The translations under genes and the position numbers were made by a program. Below the pieces are notes generated by a model. It ran no database searches. It saw only the letters and a list, made by a program, of their open reading frames with translations, and was not told the origin of the DNA. Below are positions 23,129 to 33,976 of a stretch of DNA of 64,000 nt, piece by piece. Each line of letters opens with the position of its first letter. Positions within the stretch are counted from its first letter, which is position 1. The stretch covers positions 68,907,719 to 68,971,718 of the forward strand of contig OY720348.1 of NCBI GenBank assembly GCA_963082975.1. Direction: 5' to 3'. This DNA comes from Labia minor (Eukaryota > Arthropoda > Insecta > Dermaptera > Spongiphoridae).

Positions 23129-24310
23129 TTAGCTAGGCCTGGAAATCACGGTCACCGGCTTGAATAAAGTGTTACTGGTGGTGGTCCTGGGCTCCGGACT
23201 ACTCGAACCACTACTCGACGACGCGGTTGTCGCGGTCGCTGCAACCGTCGTCTGAAGCACTTGTAGCTGCTGTTGTTGCAGGGAGCGTAACGTGGAGTAG
23301 AACTCATGGTAGGGTGCTGGATGATACATGACTGGTGGGACCCTTGGATAGGTGCCTTGGGGTGAAGTCTCCGACGAGGAGGGATGTCCTGGACCCAACA
23401 AACGCTCCACGGAAAATCCGCTGGTGGGCGCAACTGGCATTGGTTTGGCCAAATTGCCACCCTGAAGCATGGCTGCTGGGTAGGGATAGGAGTGGGCTGC
23501 TGCTGCTGCAGCGACGGCCGAGTAACGATGGTAGAGAGGACTGCAGTAGAGTTGCCCGAGGGGGGAAAGGGTCCAGGGTGCTGGTGGCGGATAACCCGAG
23601 GCTGAGGTACCGGGTGGGTAGAGACCAGCGCCGAGCACGGTTCGTTTGAATGCCGCGAGACGGGAACGAGTGGCTGCCGTGGAGCGGCGTCGGAGTTTGC
23701 CTGTCGAGCCACCGATGAAGACATCCTCACTGCTCGGATCCAACATCCAATAGTTTCCCTTTCCGGGATCATCGTAATGTCGGGGCACCTTCACGAAACA
23801 CTTGTTCAGGGAGAGGTTATGTCGAATGGAGTTTTGCCAACCTTGTTTGTTCTCGCGGTAGTATGGAAAATGTTTCATAATATACTCGTAGATGCCGTTT
23901 AAGGTGAGCCGCTTTTCGGGACTCTGCCGGATCGCCATCATAATCAGCGCGTTGTAACTGAACGGTGGTTTCTCGTTCTTCTTTTTCTCTTCAGCCGCTT
24001 TGGGATCGGAGGCCGAGGCGGCGGCCGAGGCGCTCGCCGAATCCGATTGTCCGCTGGGACTAACACAGACGGGCTCATCCGTTCTCGGACCGTTCGAGCA
24101 GTCCAGGGGGGGTGGGGTTGCGCCCCCCGTCACATCCAAATCACTCTCACAATCGGAGATCTCGGTCGCGGACTCACACAAGGCACCCGGATACGGTTCA
24201 CTGGGGGGTCGACTCGCCGTCTCGGGCAAGATTGCGCTGATGCTGAACGACGACTTGAGCGGCGTACGAGCCATGAGTGGCGTGTTCGGGGCACCCTCCA
24301 GCTTCACCAT
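23129..24310 (-). CDS. slp: Forkhead transcription factor, sloppy-paired / FoxG orthologue
   Basis: A 393-residue, single-exon nuclear transcription factor. Residues 22-28 are FSISAIL, an eh1 motif that recruits Groucho/TLE co-repressors. Residues 113-206 are a complete forkhead domain, beginning [20 protein letters not shown], with recognition helix [20 protein letters not shown] (157-176) and [19 protein letters not shown], all diagnostic of FoxG/BF-1/Slp. Residues 299-305 are FSVERLL, a second conserved FoxG motif; the C-terminus [10 protein letters not shown] resembles arthropod Slp ends (from memory). A poly-Ala run (267-272), QQQQ (345-348) and Ser/Thr-rich stretches separate these. The start at 24310 was chosen because MVKLEG leads straight to the eh1 motif and its context AACATGG is strong. 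Insect slp genes are intronless pair-rule/segment-polarity and head-patterning repressors, with FoxG the vertebrate forebrain counterpart. GC-rich codons contrast with the surroundings. In Drosophila slp is a tandem pair; no second copy is present here. Confidence 0.97.
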   Translation of the reverse strand: MVKLEGAPNTPLMARTPLKSSFSISAILPETASRPPSEPYPGALCESATEISDCESDLDVTGGATPPPLDCSNGPRTDEPVCVSPSGQSDSASASAAASASDPKAAEEKKKNEKPPFSYNALIMMAIRQSPEKRLTLNGIYEYIMKHFPYYRENKQGWQNSIRHNLSLNKCFVKVPRHYDDPGKGNYWMLDPSSEDVFIGGSTGKLRRRSTAATRSRLAAFKRTVLGAGLYPPGTSASGYPPPAPWTLSPLGQLYCSPLYHRYSAVAAAAAAHSYPYPAAMLQGGNLAKPMPVAPTSGFSVERLLGPGHPSSSETSPQGTYPRVPPVMYHPAPYHEFYSTLRSLQQQQLQVLQTTVAATATTASSSSGSSSPEPRTTTSNTLFKPVTVISRPS

Positions 24311-24466
24311 GTTGACATGGAACCGGTCGCCGCATGCAATCGCGGTACTAAACGCGCCGACCGCCTGCACCACCTTTAAGAACCACGTGGCTCCGCCTTG
24401 GACACGCCTACCAGACCCGAGCCGTCCACCAATCCGAGCACACCGATACGCCCTGTCGGCTTGCAT
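24311..24466 (-). other. 5' leader of slp, in-frame extension with upstream ATG
   Basis: The slp frame stays open for 52 more codons up to an ATG at 24466 (total 445 residues). The extra residues ([17 protein letters not shown] and on) lack known motifs, and the family normally starts just before the eh1 motif. It is more likely 5' UTR than protein, but an N-terminally extended isoform is possible because both ATGs have acceptable contexts. Confidence 0.6.
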
Positions 24467-24837
24467 TTGAATTCAATGCAACCAACTACCCCCTGGTTTT
24501 CCTTAACGCTTGCTCTCTTGCCTAGATTTTTTTTTATTTTTTTTCATCAACGTCAACCGTCAACAATCATCATGGAAGAAAATAAAAAAACATTCGATCA
24601 TTCATTCATTCATTTTATGAAAAACATCACACATACAAAAACAAAGAGCAAAATACGATTCAAGAAAAAAAAAAGGGAACATAAAGGATACAAATTTATG
24701 TTCCAATTCATTAAAAAAAAAGGCCAATAATTTGCCAAATCCTTAAATTTTTTTTTTTTTTTATTAATTTAATAAAATTTTCAAAACAACACCACAAACA
24801 AAAAATAAAACAGATGAATATTACTTTATATATATAT
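24467..24837 (-). promoter_or_regulatory. Probable slp promoter/5' UTR region
   Basis: The ~50 bp next to the upstream ATG remain GC-balanced (GCAAGAGAGCAAGCGTTAAG on the minus strand), then the DNA turns into A/T tracts. No convincing TATA box, initiator or splice acceptor can be singled out by eye. Confidence 0.35.
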
Positions 24838-24875
24838 ATTAGTATCATATTTATCAGGGATATAATCACGAGATG

Positions 24876-26174
24876 TTTTCTATAGTTTTTGCAATATTGA
24901 CAAAATTGATATTATTTATTTTAATTGAAACATATACTCTATAGAATTTTGTATTATTTAATTAAATAATATATTTTTTATAGATTCTTTATTATTTATG
25001 AATATATAGCATCAGATTATCCTATAATTTATATTATATATATATATATATGAAAATTTTTATGTATTTAAAATATATTAAGTATGATCATTATTTTGAA
25101 ATTTATTAAATGTACAGTTAATATTTATATAGAATTTTAAACGAAATAGATAATAATCCAAATTTCTCAATAGGAAAATTTTTATATTAAATATTAATAA
25201 AATAAAATTATAAACAAAATTAAATAAAATATTAATTAAAAATATATTAATGCATAATATATATATATATATATAAAAACCAAGATCAAGGTAATTCTGA
25301 TAATATAAAGGCATATAAAAAAGAAAATTAGGAGAAGATTAAAATTGGATGGAGGTGGCTCATAATACGGACAGTATACTCTTCATTAATACTGTGACCA
25401 AGTTATTAACCCCAAAGAGGAACTAAAACTATTAATAATAATAAATTTCAAAATAATATATATATGTTGGTTTAGATTTCCGTGAATGTTATTGTTATTA
25501 TTACTATCAGATTTATCAAGGATATAATCACGTATTTTTGTGAGATTGTTTTCATTGATTGAACTTCACTAAAGAAGGACCAAACTTTCTTTTAATACAT
25601 CCATAGCTTCTTTATTATACATATCCAGTTGTTCATTTGTAATCATTATTCTGTCTGAAGATAATTTTTCTGTATTTACTGGATCTTGCAATGCCCATAA
25701 TACTTTTGTTTTCTTTTCCGTTATAATATTGATTTCCTGTACTATTCTTATTAAATTTGGTGAGATTGTTTTCATTGATTGAATTAACATACATACTCAA
25801 TGAGATCTACGTATATTTAATTTATATTTAATATTTAATTATTAATTTTAATTTTTTTTTTTTTAAATTGATATATTCATAATTTCTAAAATTCATTAAA
25901 TTTTATATTTAAACCACAAATTACATTCAATTTTTTTATTAATTATTTTAGTAAAATTAAAATAAAAAAATTTATAAGCATAATATTTTTTTAATTATTA
26001 TTTTATTTAATTTTGTTTATAATTTTATTTTATTAATATTTAATATAAAAATTTTCCTATTGAGAAATTTGGATTATTATCTATTTCATTTAAAATTCTA
26101 TATAAATATTAACTATACATTTAATAAATTTCAAAATAATGATCATACTTAATATATTTTAAATACTTAAAAAT

Positions 26175-26210
<36 letters not shown>

Positions 26211-26367
26211 AATTATAGGATAATCTGATGCTATATATTCATAAATAATAAAGAATCTATAAAAAATATATTATTTAATTAAATAATACAAATTCTATAG
26301 TATATATGTTTCAATTAAAATAAATAATATCAATTTTGTTAATATTGAAAAAATTCTATAGAAAACA
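24876..26367. repeat. 1.5-kb inverted repeat, arms ~385 bp
   Basis: The left arm 24876-25259 (ATGTTTTCTATAG ... ) returns inverted at about 25980-26367 ( ... CTATAGAAAACAT), sharing long exact blocks such as AAATTTCTCAATAGGAAAAT and AGCATCAGATTATCCTATAA. The ~720-bp spacer holds family F flank sequence (25322-25545) and the coding-looking fragment at 25569-25790. Direct evidence for a foldback; mobility is inference. Confidence 0.85.
25569..25790 (-). pseudogene. Captured coding fragment, possibly CASD1-like SGNH domain
   Basis: A 73-codon frame whose residue use looks like real protein rather than translated AT repeat: TEKKTKVLWALQDPVNTEKL, then RIMITNEQLDMYNKEAMDVL. The W.LQDPV....L...R.MITNEQ.D.YN pattern recalls, from memory, the SGNH/PC-esterase part of CASD1-type sialate O-acetyltransferases; this cannot be verified here. 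No start region, splice sites or flanking exons are evident. It is bracketed by 24-bp direct repeats (TTCAATCAATGAAAACAATC TCAC on the minus strand) at 25538-25561 and 25761-25784, and sits inside the arms of the 1.5-kb inverted repeat, so it is best read as a captured host-gene fragment. Confidence 0.4.
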
Positions 26368-26589
26368 TTTCGAAAATATGAATTAGAGAGAGTATTTAAG
26401 TTTAAAAATAATAAAATATAAAATTAAATTAATATTATCATTCTTATTTTTTTATCAAAAATATTTCGACATAAATAAAATAAGAATAAATAGAATTATA
26501 AAATTATTAGTAGAGGGATATAAATATAATAAAAATAGTTAGAGTTAATTTATATATATATATATATATATATTATATACATATATACA

Positions 26590-26641
26590 TATTATAAATA
26601 TTCCAGAAGGATATATATATATATTTTAAATATTTAAAAAT

Positions 26642-26681
<40 letters not shown>

Positions 26682-26702
26682 TAAATATCCTTCTGGAAAT
26701 GT
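26590..26702. repeat. Short inverted repeat around TA microsatellite
   Basis: ATTCCAGAAGGATAT at ~26590 is inverted as ATATCCTTCTGGAAAT at ~26685, with TA-rich sequence between. Could be a tiny MITE or hairpin. Confidence 0.7.
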
Positions 26703-26712
26703 GTAAAAATGG

Positions 26713-26803
26713 TTAACACGTTCCTTCCGGCATATACCACCGGTGGCTCAAGCCGACACATAAAATAAATAGATAAATTATGGAGCCGCCGGGAACGTGT
26801 TAA
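26713..26803. mobile_element. Family E TTAA palindromic MITE, copy 2 (complete)
   Basis: TTAA at 26713-26716 and 26800-26803 bracket CACGTTCCTTCCGGCATATA ... GAGCCGCCGGGAACGTG. The inner ACCGGTGG palindrome is family-conserved. TTAA duplication fits piggyBac-type transposition. Confidence 0.85.
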
Positions 26804-27000
26804 AGAGATACAAGAAAAATAGGAATCTATTTTTTTGTGCATGAATTAAAATTTACTAATAAAATATTTAATGTTAATATTATTATAAATTTTTTTGTTT
26901 TAATTTCACTAAAATAATTAATAAAAAAATTGAATGTAATTTATGGTTGAATATGGTAAGATGATAATAATCGTGAGCAAGTATTAACAGTTCATTATTT

Positions 27001-27085
27001 ACGTTCCCGCCGGCTCCATAATTTGTCTATTTATTTTATGTAACGGTAGAGTCACCGGTGGTACATGCCGGCGGGAACGTGTTAA
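27001..27085. mobile_element. Family E TTAA palindromic MITE, copy 3
   Basis: Inverted relative to the 26713 copy, starting ACGTTCCCGCCGGCTCCATA and ending GCCGGCGGGAACGTG with TTAA at 27082-27085. The left TTAA has decayed. Confidence 0.85.
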
Positions 27086-27790
27086 TTCATTTTTTTGAAA
27101 TTTTATTAATTCAAAATGGTCTCGTATCATATTGGTATTGTTTTTAATAAACCGATTTCATGTGATTAAAGAATTATTAAGATTTGTTTCAAATACAACC
27201 CCCCCCCCCCCCGTTCCGCCTAGGGGGAGAATATCAAATGAACATAGTAAATAAATAAAGATAAGAAAAAAAAAGGGAAAAAAAAACAATCTGTTGGGAG
27301 GGTGTACGGCACCAACTTAGATATTTCTTTTCAATAAACAAAGGTAATATTTTAGTGGTTTGGCTCGCTTATATATTTTTAAAGTATTTAAAAAATATGT
27401 TCGCTTGATGAATAAATAAATATCCGAAGAAAGAAATACATTTTTTATAATCATCGAATAATAATAAATGGAATCGAGAAGGGATGAAAACAGAGGGGCG
27501 TTTCGATTATAAAGGAATTGATCAGGCCGAAAGATTCGAGGTCAGAACATCAAAAGGAGGAATAACATTTTTAGAAAATTTGAACAATTCAGTAGGGCAA
27601 ATGAAAATGAAAGAAAGGAAGAAAGAAAAGAGAAACCAGAGCGTTTTCGTTCATTTTATTGATAAATTAAAAGAGAAAAAGAAGTGTAGGTGGAGGGGGG
27701 GGGAGATGGCTGACTCTCCAATCAATGACCAAAAAATAAAAAAGTAAAGATATATATATATATTAAAACGTTTTTTTTATTGTGAATATA
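27086..27790. other. Purine-rich intergenic DNA
   Basis: A 14-C run at 27199-27212 and purine tracts such as AGAAAAAAAAAGGGAAAAA. The 87-codon frame at 27484-27747 is Lys/Glu-rich translation of the purine tract and shows no domain. Confidence 0.6.
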
Positions 27791-28414
27791 CAAGGTATGT
27801 TCAAAAGAAAAGGTGAATTTTGAATTTTCGCGGGATGTATAGATTCGATCATATGTTGACATTATCAGCCATTTTAGATTAGTAATTTGTTTTTGACAAC
27901 TGGAAAAATTAGTCACGTTTTGTGTGTTCTTCGATTTTTTACTTTAAAAAAAATAAGGGATATTACAAGGAAGTTATGCAACGTGTCCGTGAGGCAATAC
28001 GGTTCAAACGATCGGAATTGTGCAAAAACAAATCATGGATTCTGCATCACGTTAATGCGCCAGCTCACACATCATTGCTTGTTTGTGATTTTTTGGCCAA
28101 AAACAACAACCATAATCATGCCTCCACCACCGTATTCACCAGATTTGGCTTCTTGTGACTTTTTCCTATTTCCAAAACTGAAGAAATCAGTGACAGGAAA
28201 GCGGTTTGCCACAATTAAGTCAGAATCGAAGAACGAGATGATTGCCATGCCGAAAGCGCATTTCAGAAGTGTTTCGACAATTCGACGAAGCGCTGGCATA
28301 AGTGCATTATATCTGAGGGGTATTATTTTCACCGGGATAAAAATGAATATTGATGAATAAATAAATACTTTTCGAAATAATTCAGAATTCACCTTTTCTT
28401 TTGAACAAACCTCA
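27791..28414 (+). mobile_element. Mariner element, internally deleted and mutated
   Basis: TIRs of ~30 bp: AAGGTATGTTCAAAAGAAAA G at the left and, inverted, AGGTTTGTTCAAAAGAAAAG at the right, each next to TA (27789-27790 and 28415-28416). Transposase remnants include SWILHHVNAPAHTSLLVCDF (the mariner HHDNAPAH motif, with the catalytic Asp changed to Val) and, in another frame, PPPPYSPDLASCDFFLFPKL (third-Asp motif). Frameshifts divide the C-terminus. At 624 bp it has lost the N-terminal half and first catalytic Asp. A related 5' fragment is at 16008-16145. Confidence 0.9.
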
Positions 28415-28416
28415 TA

Positions 28417-28786
28417 TTTAAACTTCAAAATTAAGATACATACTCAATGAGATGTATATTTAATTTATATTTAATATTTAATTATTCATTTTTATTTTAT
28501 TTTTTTAAATTGATATATTCAAGATTTCTCAAATTCATTAAATTTTATATTTAAATAAAAAATAAATTTAATTAAATTATAAACATAAAGAATAATCTCG
28601 AATTTTTTTAAAAACAATTTCTTAATAAGATATTAATTATTAATTAATATTTATTATTATTAATTATTATTAATTTATATTGAAATATTTTTTTAATAAA
28701 AATTTCAATATTAATATATTTTATTCACTTGATTTGTTTTTTTGTCATTCATTGAATCTAATAGAAATAATAATTTAATAAAAAAT
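28417..28786. other. AT-rich DNA sharing blocks with 25800-25960
   Basis: ACTCAATGAGATGTATATTT and the following AT-rich ~110 bp repeat, with changes, the sequence at 25797-25910. So a diverged dispersed repeat is present; no gene. Confidence 0.6.
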
Positions 28787-30074
28787 AAGTTGACCTGTGG
28801 CCAGGTCCGAACCGACCGACGGTTTGAAATAAATTAATTTCCAGCTACAGAAACAATTTCAAATAATTTTAATATATCTATTAATGTAATAACAAACAGA
28901 TATGGATACATAAATAATAAATATAAACATTTTTAATTTTATTTTATTTATAATATATATGCAAGACCAGGCTGTGACGTCATGAATGGCTGGATGACGT
29001 CATATAATTTTAAATCAAGAAAAAACTAATAAATATGATTTTTCTCGATGATAAAACCAATACAAAGTGCATGATTCGTGGCGATATATAAAAAAATCTC
29101 CTTTGGTGTGAAAATAACCCTTCCCTTCCTATCGTCGATCGCTAATACTACCACTTCCGGTTTCCAGAATTGCACCAAAAGTTGATCAATTCATCCCACT
29201 GATGCATTAAGTAAATATATCAAATTTCATCAAAATCGGTTGAGCCGTTCAGGCTGTACACATCTATACGGACGGACAGACGGACAGACGGACGGACAGA
29301 CATCATGCTAAAAATAGTTTTTTACCGACCGACGATAGTAAGGGAGGTATTGTTTTCACACCAAATTTCACATGTGGAGATTTTTACATATCTCCACGAA
29401 TCATGCATTTTCTAAACAGAAAAAAGTATTTTTAGCATGATGTCTGTCCGTCCGTCTGTCCGTCTGTCCGTCCGTCTGTCCGTCCGTATAGATGTGTACA
29501 GCCTGAACGGCTCAACCGATTTTGATGAAATTTGGTATATTTACTTAATGCATCAGTGGGATGAATTGATCAACTTTTGGTGCAATTCCGGAAACCGGAA
29601 GTGGTAGTATTAGCGATCGACGATAGGAAGGAAAGGGTTATTTTCACACCAAAGGAGATTTTTTTATATATCACCACGAATCATGCACTTTGTATTGGTT
29701 TTATCCTCGAGAAAAATCATATTTATTAGTTTTTTCTTGATTTAAAATTATATGACGTCATCCAGCCATTCATGACGTCCCAGCCTGGTCTTGCATATAT
29801 ATTATAAATAAAATAAAATTAAAAATGTTTATATTTATTATTTATGTATCCATATCTGTTTTTTATTACATTAAAAAATATATAACAAAATTATTTGAAA
29901 TTGTTTCTGTAGCTGGAAATTAATTTATTTCAAACCGTCGGTCGGTTCGGACCTGGCTACAGGTCAACTTATTCTGTTTAGAAAATGCATGATTCGTGGA
30001 GATATGTAAAAATCTCCACATGTGAAATTTGGTGTGAAAACAATACCTCCCTTACTATCGTCGGTCGGTAAAAA
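28787..30074. mobile_element. Composite: family B inserted inverted into family B, copy 1
   Basis: A reverse-oriented B (28787-29319 and 29972-30074) is split by a complete forward B (29320-29970). The inner copy starts TTTTACCGACCGACGATAG, holds the GTCY run (29437-29488) and ends with hairpin GACCTGGCTACAGGTC plus AACTTA. The outer copy resumes TCTGTTTAGAAAATGCATG. The same nested arrangement with the same junctions occurs at 46421-47717. Confidence 0.9.
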
Positions 30075-30261
30075 ATCATAAAAGAGGAATCCACCAATTA
30101 AAATTCAGGATTATAATATATAAATATTTCCCCTTCCAGTATATGATTATGATCTGAGATAATGAATGAAAAATAATAAACCCTTCACTCAAATAATATA
30201 ATCAATAAATATAAAATAATTAATGAATATTAATTAAACTTCAATTCACAAGTTAAGACAT

Positions 30262-30336
30262 CTGCTCCATAATTTGTCTATTTATTTTATATGGCGGTAT
30301 GAGCCACCGGTGGTACATGCAGCGGGAACGTGTTAA
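30262..30336. mobile_element. Family E TTAA palindromic MITE, copy 4 (left end lost)
   Basis: CTCCATAATTTGTCTATTTA ... GAGCCACCGGTGGTACATGC AGCGGGAACGTG then TTAA at 30332-30335. Confidence 0.8.
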
Positions 30337-30394
30337 ACTTATATATATACTTATACTTTATATATCATAATTAAAATGAACGATGAATACCAAT

Positions 30395-30436
<42 letters not shown>

Positions 30437-30796
30437 AATAAATTAATTAATTGATAAATATATATATTTTATTTAATGACGAACCAGTTGTTTAAAGGAG
30501 GATTGAAGTACTTGGTTTTTTTATTTATTATTTAAAATAGGCATTGAGGTGTCGAGAACTATTTTAGGGAGATCACCCTTCTATCATCTTAGCTCCCTTT
30601 TCCTCTTCCCTAGTATTTGGGGTTAGAAGCGCCCTCTTTGGATACTTCTAAAATAAATAACCCGGAACTAATCATCGAGTCCCAATTCTATCAATCATTT
30701 CAAGTGATTCAAAGCCAACATCACATAGTGCGAGAAAAAAATAATAAATATATAACTCCTTTCCTTTCTCATTCTATATTATATATATATATAGCT
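30337..30796. other. AT-rich DNA with TA microsatellite
   Basis: (TA)n at 30401-30432. The 103-codon frame from 30617 runs into the tandem repeat and has no protein features. Confidence 0.6.
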
Positions 30797-31466
30797 TGTA
30801 AGGTCGATGATGGCGGGGTGGTAAGGAGGAGGGGGGGAGTGAGGTATAGGGGGAAGGGCAAATATAAAATTCTCTATAAATTGTTTCATATAAAATTTTC
30901 TAAATTATATATATATATAGGTTTTTAAGCAGTTAAATAGTAAAATATTTTTAAAAGTATATTAAAAATAAAAAAATTAAAAAACATTTTTAAAATTGAC
31001 TCAAATGTAAAAAAATAAAAAATACTATCTATTAAAGAGGAGGAGGAAGGGGGGAGAGTGAGGTTTAGGAGGAAGGGCAAATATAAAATTCTCTATAAAT
31101 TTTTTCATATAAAATTTTCTAAACTTTATATATATATATAAGTTTTTAAGCAGTTAGATAGTAAAATATTTTAAAGAGGATATTAAAAATAAAAAAATTA
31201 AAAAACAAATTTTTAAAATTGACTCAAATGTAAAAAAAAATACTATCTATTAAAAGTCTACTTTGAAAAACATTAATAAAATGAACCGAAATATAGTAAA
31301 AAAAAAAATAATTGAAAAAGAAAAATTGAGTGAGCGATTAAAAGCAAAGTGAGGTCGATGATGGCGGGGTGGTGAGGAGGAGGAAGGGAGGGGGAGAGTG
31401 AGGTATAGGGGGAAGGGCAAATATAAAATTCTCTATAAATTGTTTCATATAAAATTTTCTAAATTT
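30797..31466. repeat. ~240-bp tandem repeat, about 2.5 copies
   Basis: Units starting in AGGTCGATGATGGCGGGGTG GT / GAGGAGGAGGAAG and running through GGGCAAATATAAAATTCTCT ATAAATT, TTTTTAAGCAGTTA and TTGACTCAAATGTAAAAAA occur at 30797-31035, 31037-31255 (head degraded) and 31351-31466 (truncated). The unit mixes a G-rich head with an A/T-rich body. Confidence 0.85.
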
Positions 31467-32599
31467 TCAATAGTTTATAAAATATAGAACTATTTTACTT
31501 TATTAATATTGATTTATTATTTTGTTTATTAATGAATTTAAACGAAAATGTTGCCAAGCCGTTACATCTCAATAGAATCTTATAATATATAAAATTTGTT
31601 TATGGTTTACCGTTTGATCCGAATTTTGTTCATAAAATTACTGTCATTTACATATATCAACTGGAAAACCACTTTTTTTGGAATCAGAATGACTTGAAAC
31701 GTGGAGATCTATGAAAAAACGCATACATGAAATGAATCGGTATTATAAATACTTTCCTCCGGAAACAATTTGGAAAATTTTTCGATTGAAAAATAAAAAA
31801 AAAAAAAAATTAAAGTTAAACAAAATTAAAAAAATAATATACATAATTACAATTAGGGCTATTCCCATATATATTATATTTATTCAAACAGAAATTTTAC
31901 TTAATATATTTACTTACTCTTACTTATCGCTAGAATCGAAAAAAACAATGTATATATATATATTAATATAAAATTTCCCTTGCTGATTTTTATTTTAATT
32001 ATCATAATATAATTTATAATATAACAACGAGATTGATAAAAGTGGCTATTGTGTATGTGAGGGTGGGGGTTCGTTTCGCAGAGCTCTTCCCCACCCCCAC
32101 TTTCATTATTCCCATGCAAATTGCATGTTTATTTGTTATTTGATAAGCTACCACCTCCTGATAGGCGATGTTGATGGCCGCACCCTAATTCACTTACCAC
32201 AAAAAGGAGGGCTTGGCAAACAAATAGATATAGAACATTTCTAAATTTGAACAATAATTCTAACGTATCCCCTGGAAACATTTCATGTATCCGTTTAACC
32301 TTTAATCTAAAACACTTAACACTAATAAAATGGCCAGGAACTAAAATAGATTTCATTTAGACAATTCCTTCGTTAATTTTCTTTTATTCTTCACTTCAAT
32401 CAATAAAATGGTTTAATATTTTATTATTTTATTTTTTGTTTTTTTTATTCATCATTAATTAAAATTTAAACATATATATATATATATATATATTTGTTGT
32501 TATTATTAATTTTTTAATTTATTCTTTGTTATTATTTATTTAAATTCTAGTCAAATTTTATATGGAACTACTTTACAGATTATTATTTCAGCTGTAATA
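31467..32599. other. AT-rich intergenic DNA
   Basis: Normal-complexity patches at 32040-32130 and 32145-32340 lack a recognisable gene; TA repeat near 32471-32492. Confidence 0.55.
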
Positions 32600-32601
32600 T
32601 T

Positions 32602-32664
<63 letters not shown>
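32600..32664. repeat. (TTTA)n microsatellite
   Basis: About 16 perfect TTTA units. Confidence 0.98.
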
Positions 32665-33204
32665 GATGTTTTATTGTCAATTAACATAAATGGAATCGGT
32701 CAGAATTCAGTTTGCTTCAATTTACTGTTTGTCTGACTGTGCCCCAGCGAAGAAGATTAAATTCTTCCTGAAGGGGTTGCTTGGTAAAGTGTGAAATTAA
32801 TCACCTTTAGAAACGTTGGATGATTTCCTTACAGCACAAATAGTTTTTGTTACTTGGAATTTCAAATAATAGTAATAATATTAATAATTAGGGTAACTAG
32901 TAAAAAACCATGACACTGTAAAGTCAAAAACGAAACGGTGTTATAAAATGAAGAGGTAACAATTATAAGAAAAAAAATTTTAAAAAAATGGTTCATAAAC
33001 CCCTTCTAATTCTCAAATCGTCAAATATGATGTAATCATAAAAAAAAGTAAAATGATAAAAAATAAAATGATTATATAAACAAACAATTATTCTATAGTG
33101 ACAAAATCGATACAATAATTTAGTTAGATTTAGAGGCTTACGCAACAAATTTCTAATTTCTCACACTCTATAATACACAATTATTGTTATTTATTATTAT
33201 TATT

Positions 33205-33312
33205 ATTATTTTGGGATAGATCCTGAGCCACACGCAAAGCTTTAAAGACAAATTCTCGATTCTTCAGTGTGGTAGACTGTCGTGCTAACCACTAAACCAC
33301 TGAAGAGCCTAG
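33205..33312 (-). mobile_element. SINE family 2, copy 2, tRNA-derived head intact
   Basis: On the minus strand: GGCTCTTCAGTGGTTTAGTG GTTAGCACGACAGTCTACCA CACTGAAG, i.e. a tRNA-like D-arm with A box followed by an anticodon-like region, then a body ending GGCTCAGGATCTATCCC and an (AAT)n tail (33188-33214). Same family as 18674-18805. Confidence 0.75.
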
Positions 33313-33758
33313 TTATTTATTATTTAATTATTTATTCATTAAGAAATTGAATACATGTTTGCTATTTTATTTCCTTCCCTTCTTTGGGAACCGGTTACAT
33401 ATTTCTATATTACCATATGATTTCCATTCTAATTAATGGTTATAAATGCACTTAAATTAAATATAATAGCTTCATTATATCAAAGACATGATTTCAATAA
33501 CCAAAATATTTGTAATCTAGAATTTAAATTTCAAAGTTATCAACAGAATAAATGTAAACAATAATTAAATAATTACATATGTGGATCCTTATTAAAATGC
33601 TCAAAATAAAATACTATAGTATTACAATTTATGTTTTTTTATAGTTTGTTCAAAATGACACATTAAAAAAACGGTAGGGTCAAAAAAATATGAAATAACC
33701 TATGGTACATATGGCCACCCTAAATATATATGGAACTGGAAAAGATGATAATATAACT
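33313..33758. other. AT-rich intergenic DNA
   Basis: No feature recognised. Confidence 0.6.
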
Positions 33759-33976
33759 CAGTGATTCTTAATCAGGGTGGCGCGAGATTATGACTTCGGA
33801 CTTTTTTTCAAAATTTTTTCAATTTGGTTCTAAAAAAAACAAAAAGTAAACCGTTTTTGGGACCACTTTGTTTTCAATATTATTAACTTTTACACTTATC
33901 TTTTTCTTAGTGTGCCGCCAAATTTTTAAACCGTTAAAAGTGTGCCGCGGTAAAAAAAAAAGGTTGAGAACCACTG
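33759..33976. mobile_element. hAT MITE (CAGTGGTTCTCAAC type)
   Basis: Left end CAGTGATTCTTAATCAGGG and right end (reverse complement) CAGTGGTTCTCAACCTTTTT are the hallmark termini of SPIN/Charlie-like hAT elements. Inner GTGTGCCGC repeats at 33910 and 33941. Length 218 bp, no coding capacity. The 8-bp flanks (ATATAACT / ATTTAATT) have diverged. Confidence 0.85.

Noticed and set aside
22718-23167. Open frames running through the N gap
   Set aside because: They consist of N-derived X residues and TA-repeat translation.
23152-24470. Long open frames in other frames and strands over slp (up to 206 codons)
   Set aside because: They are shadows of the GC-rich slp coding sequence and lack any domain.
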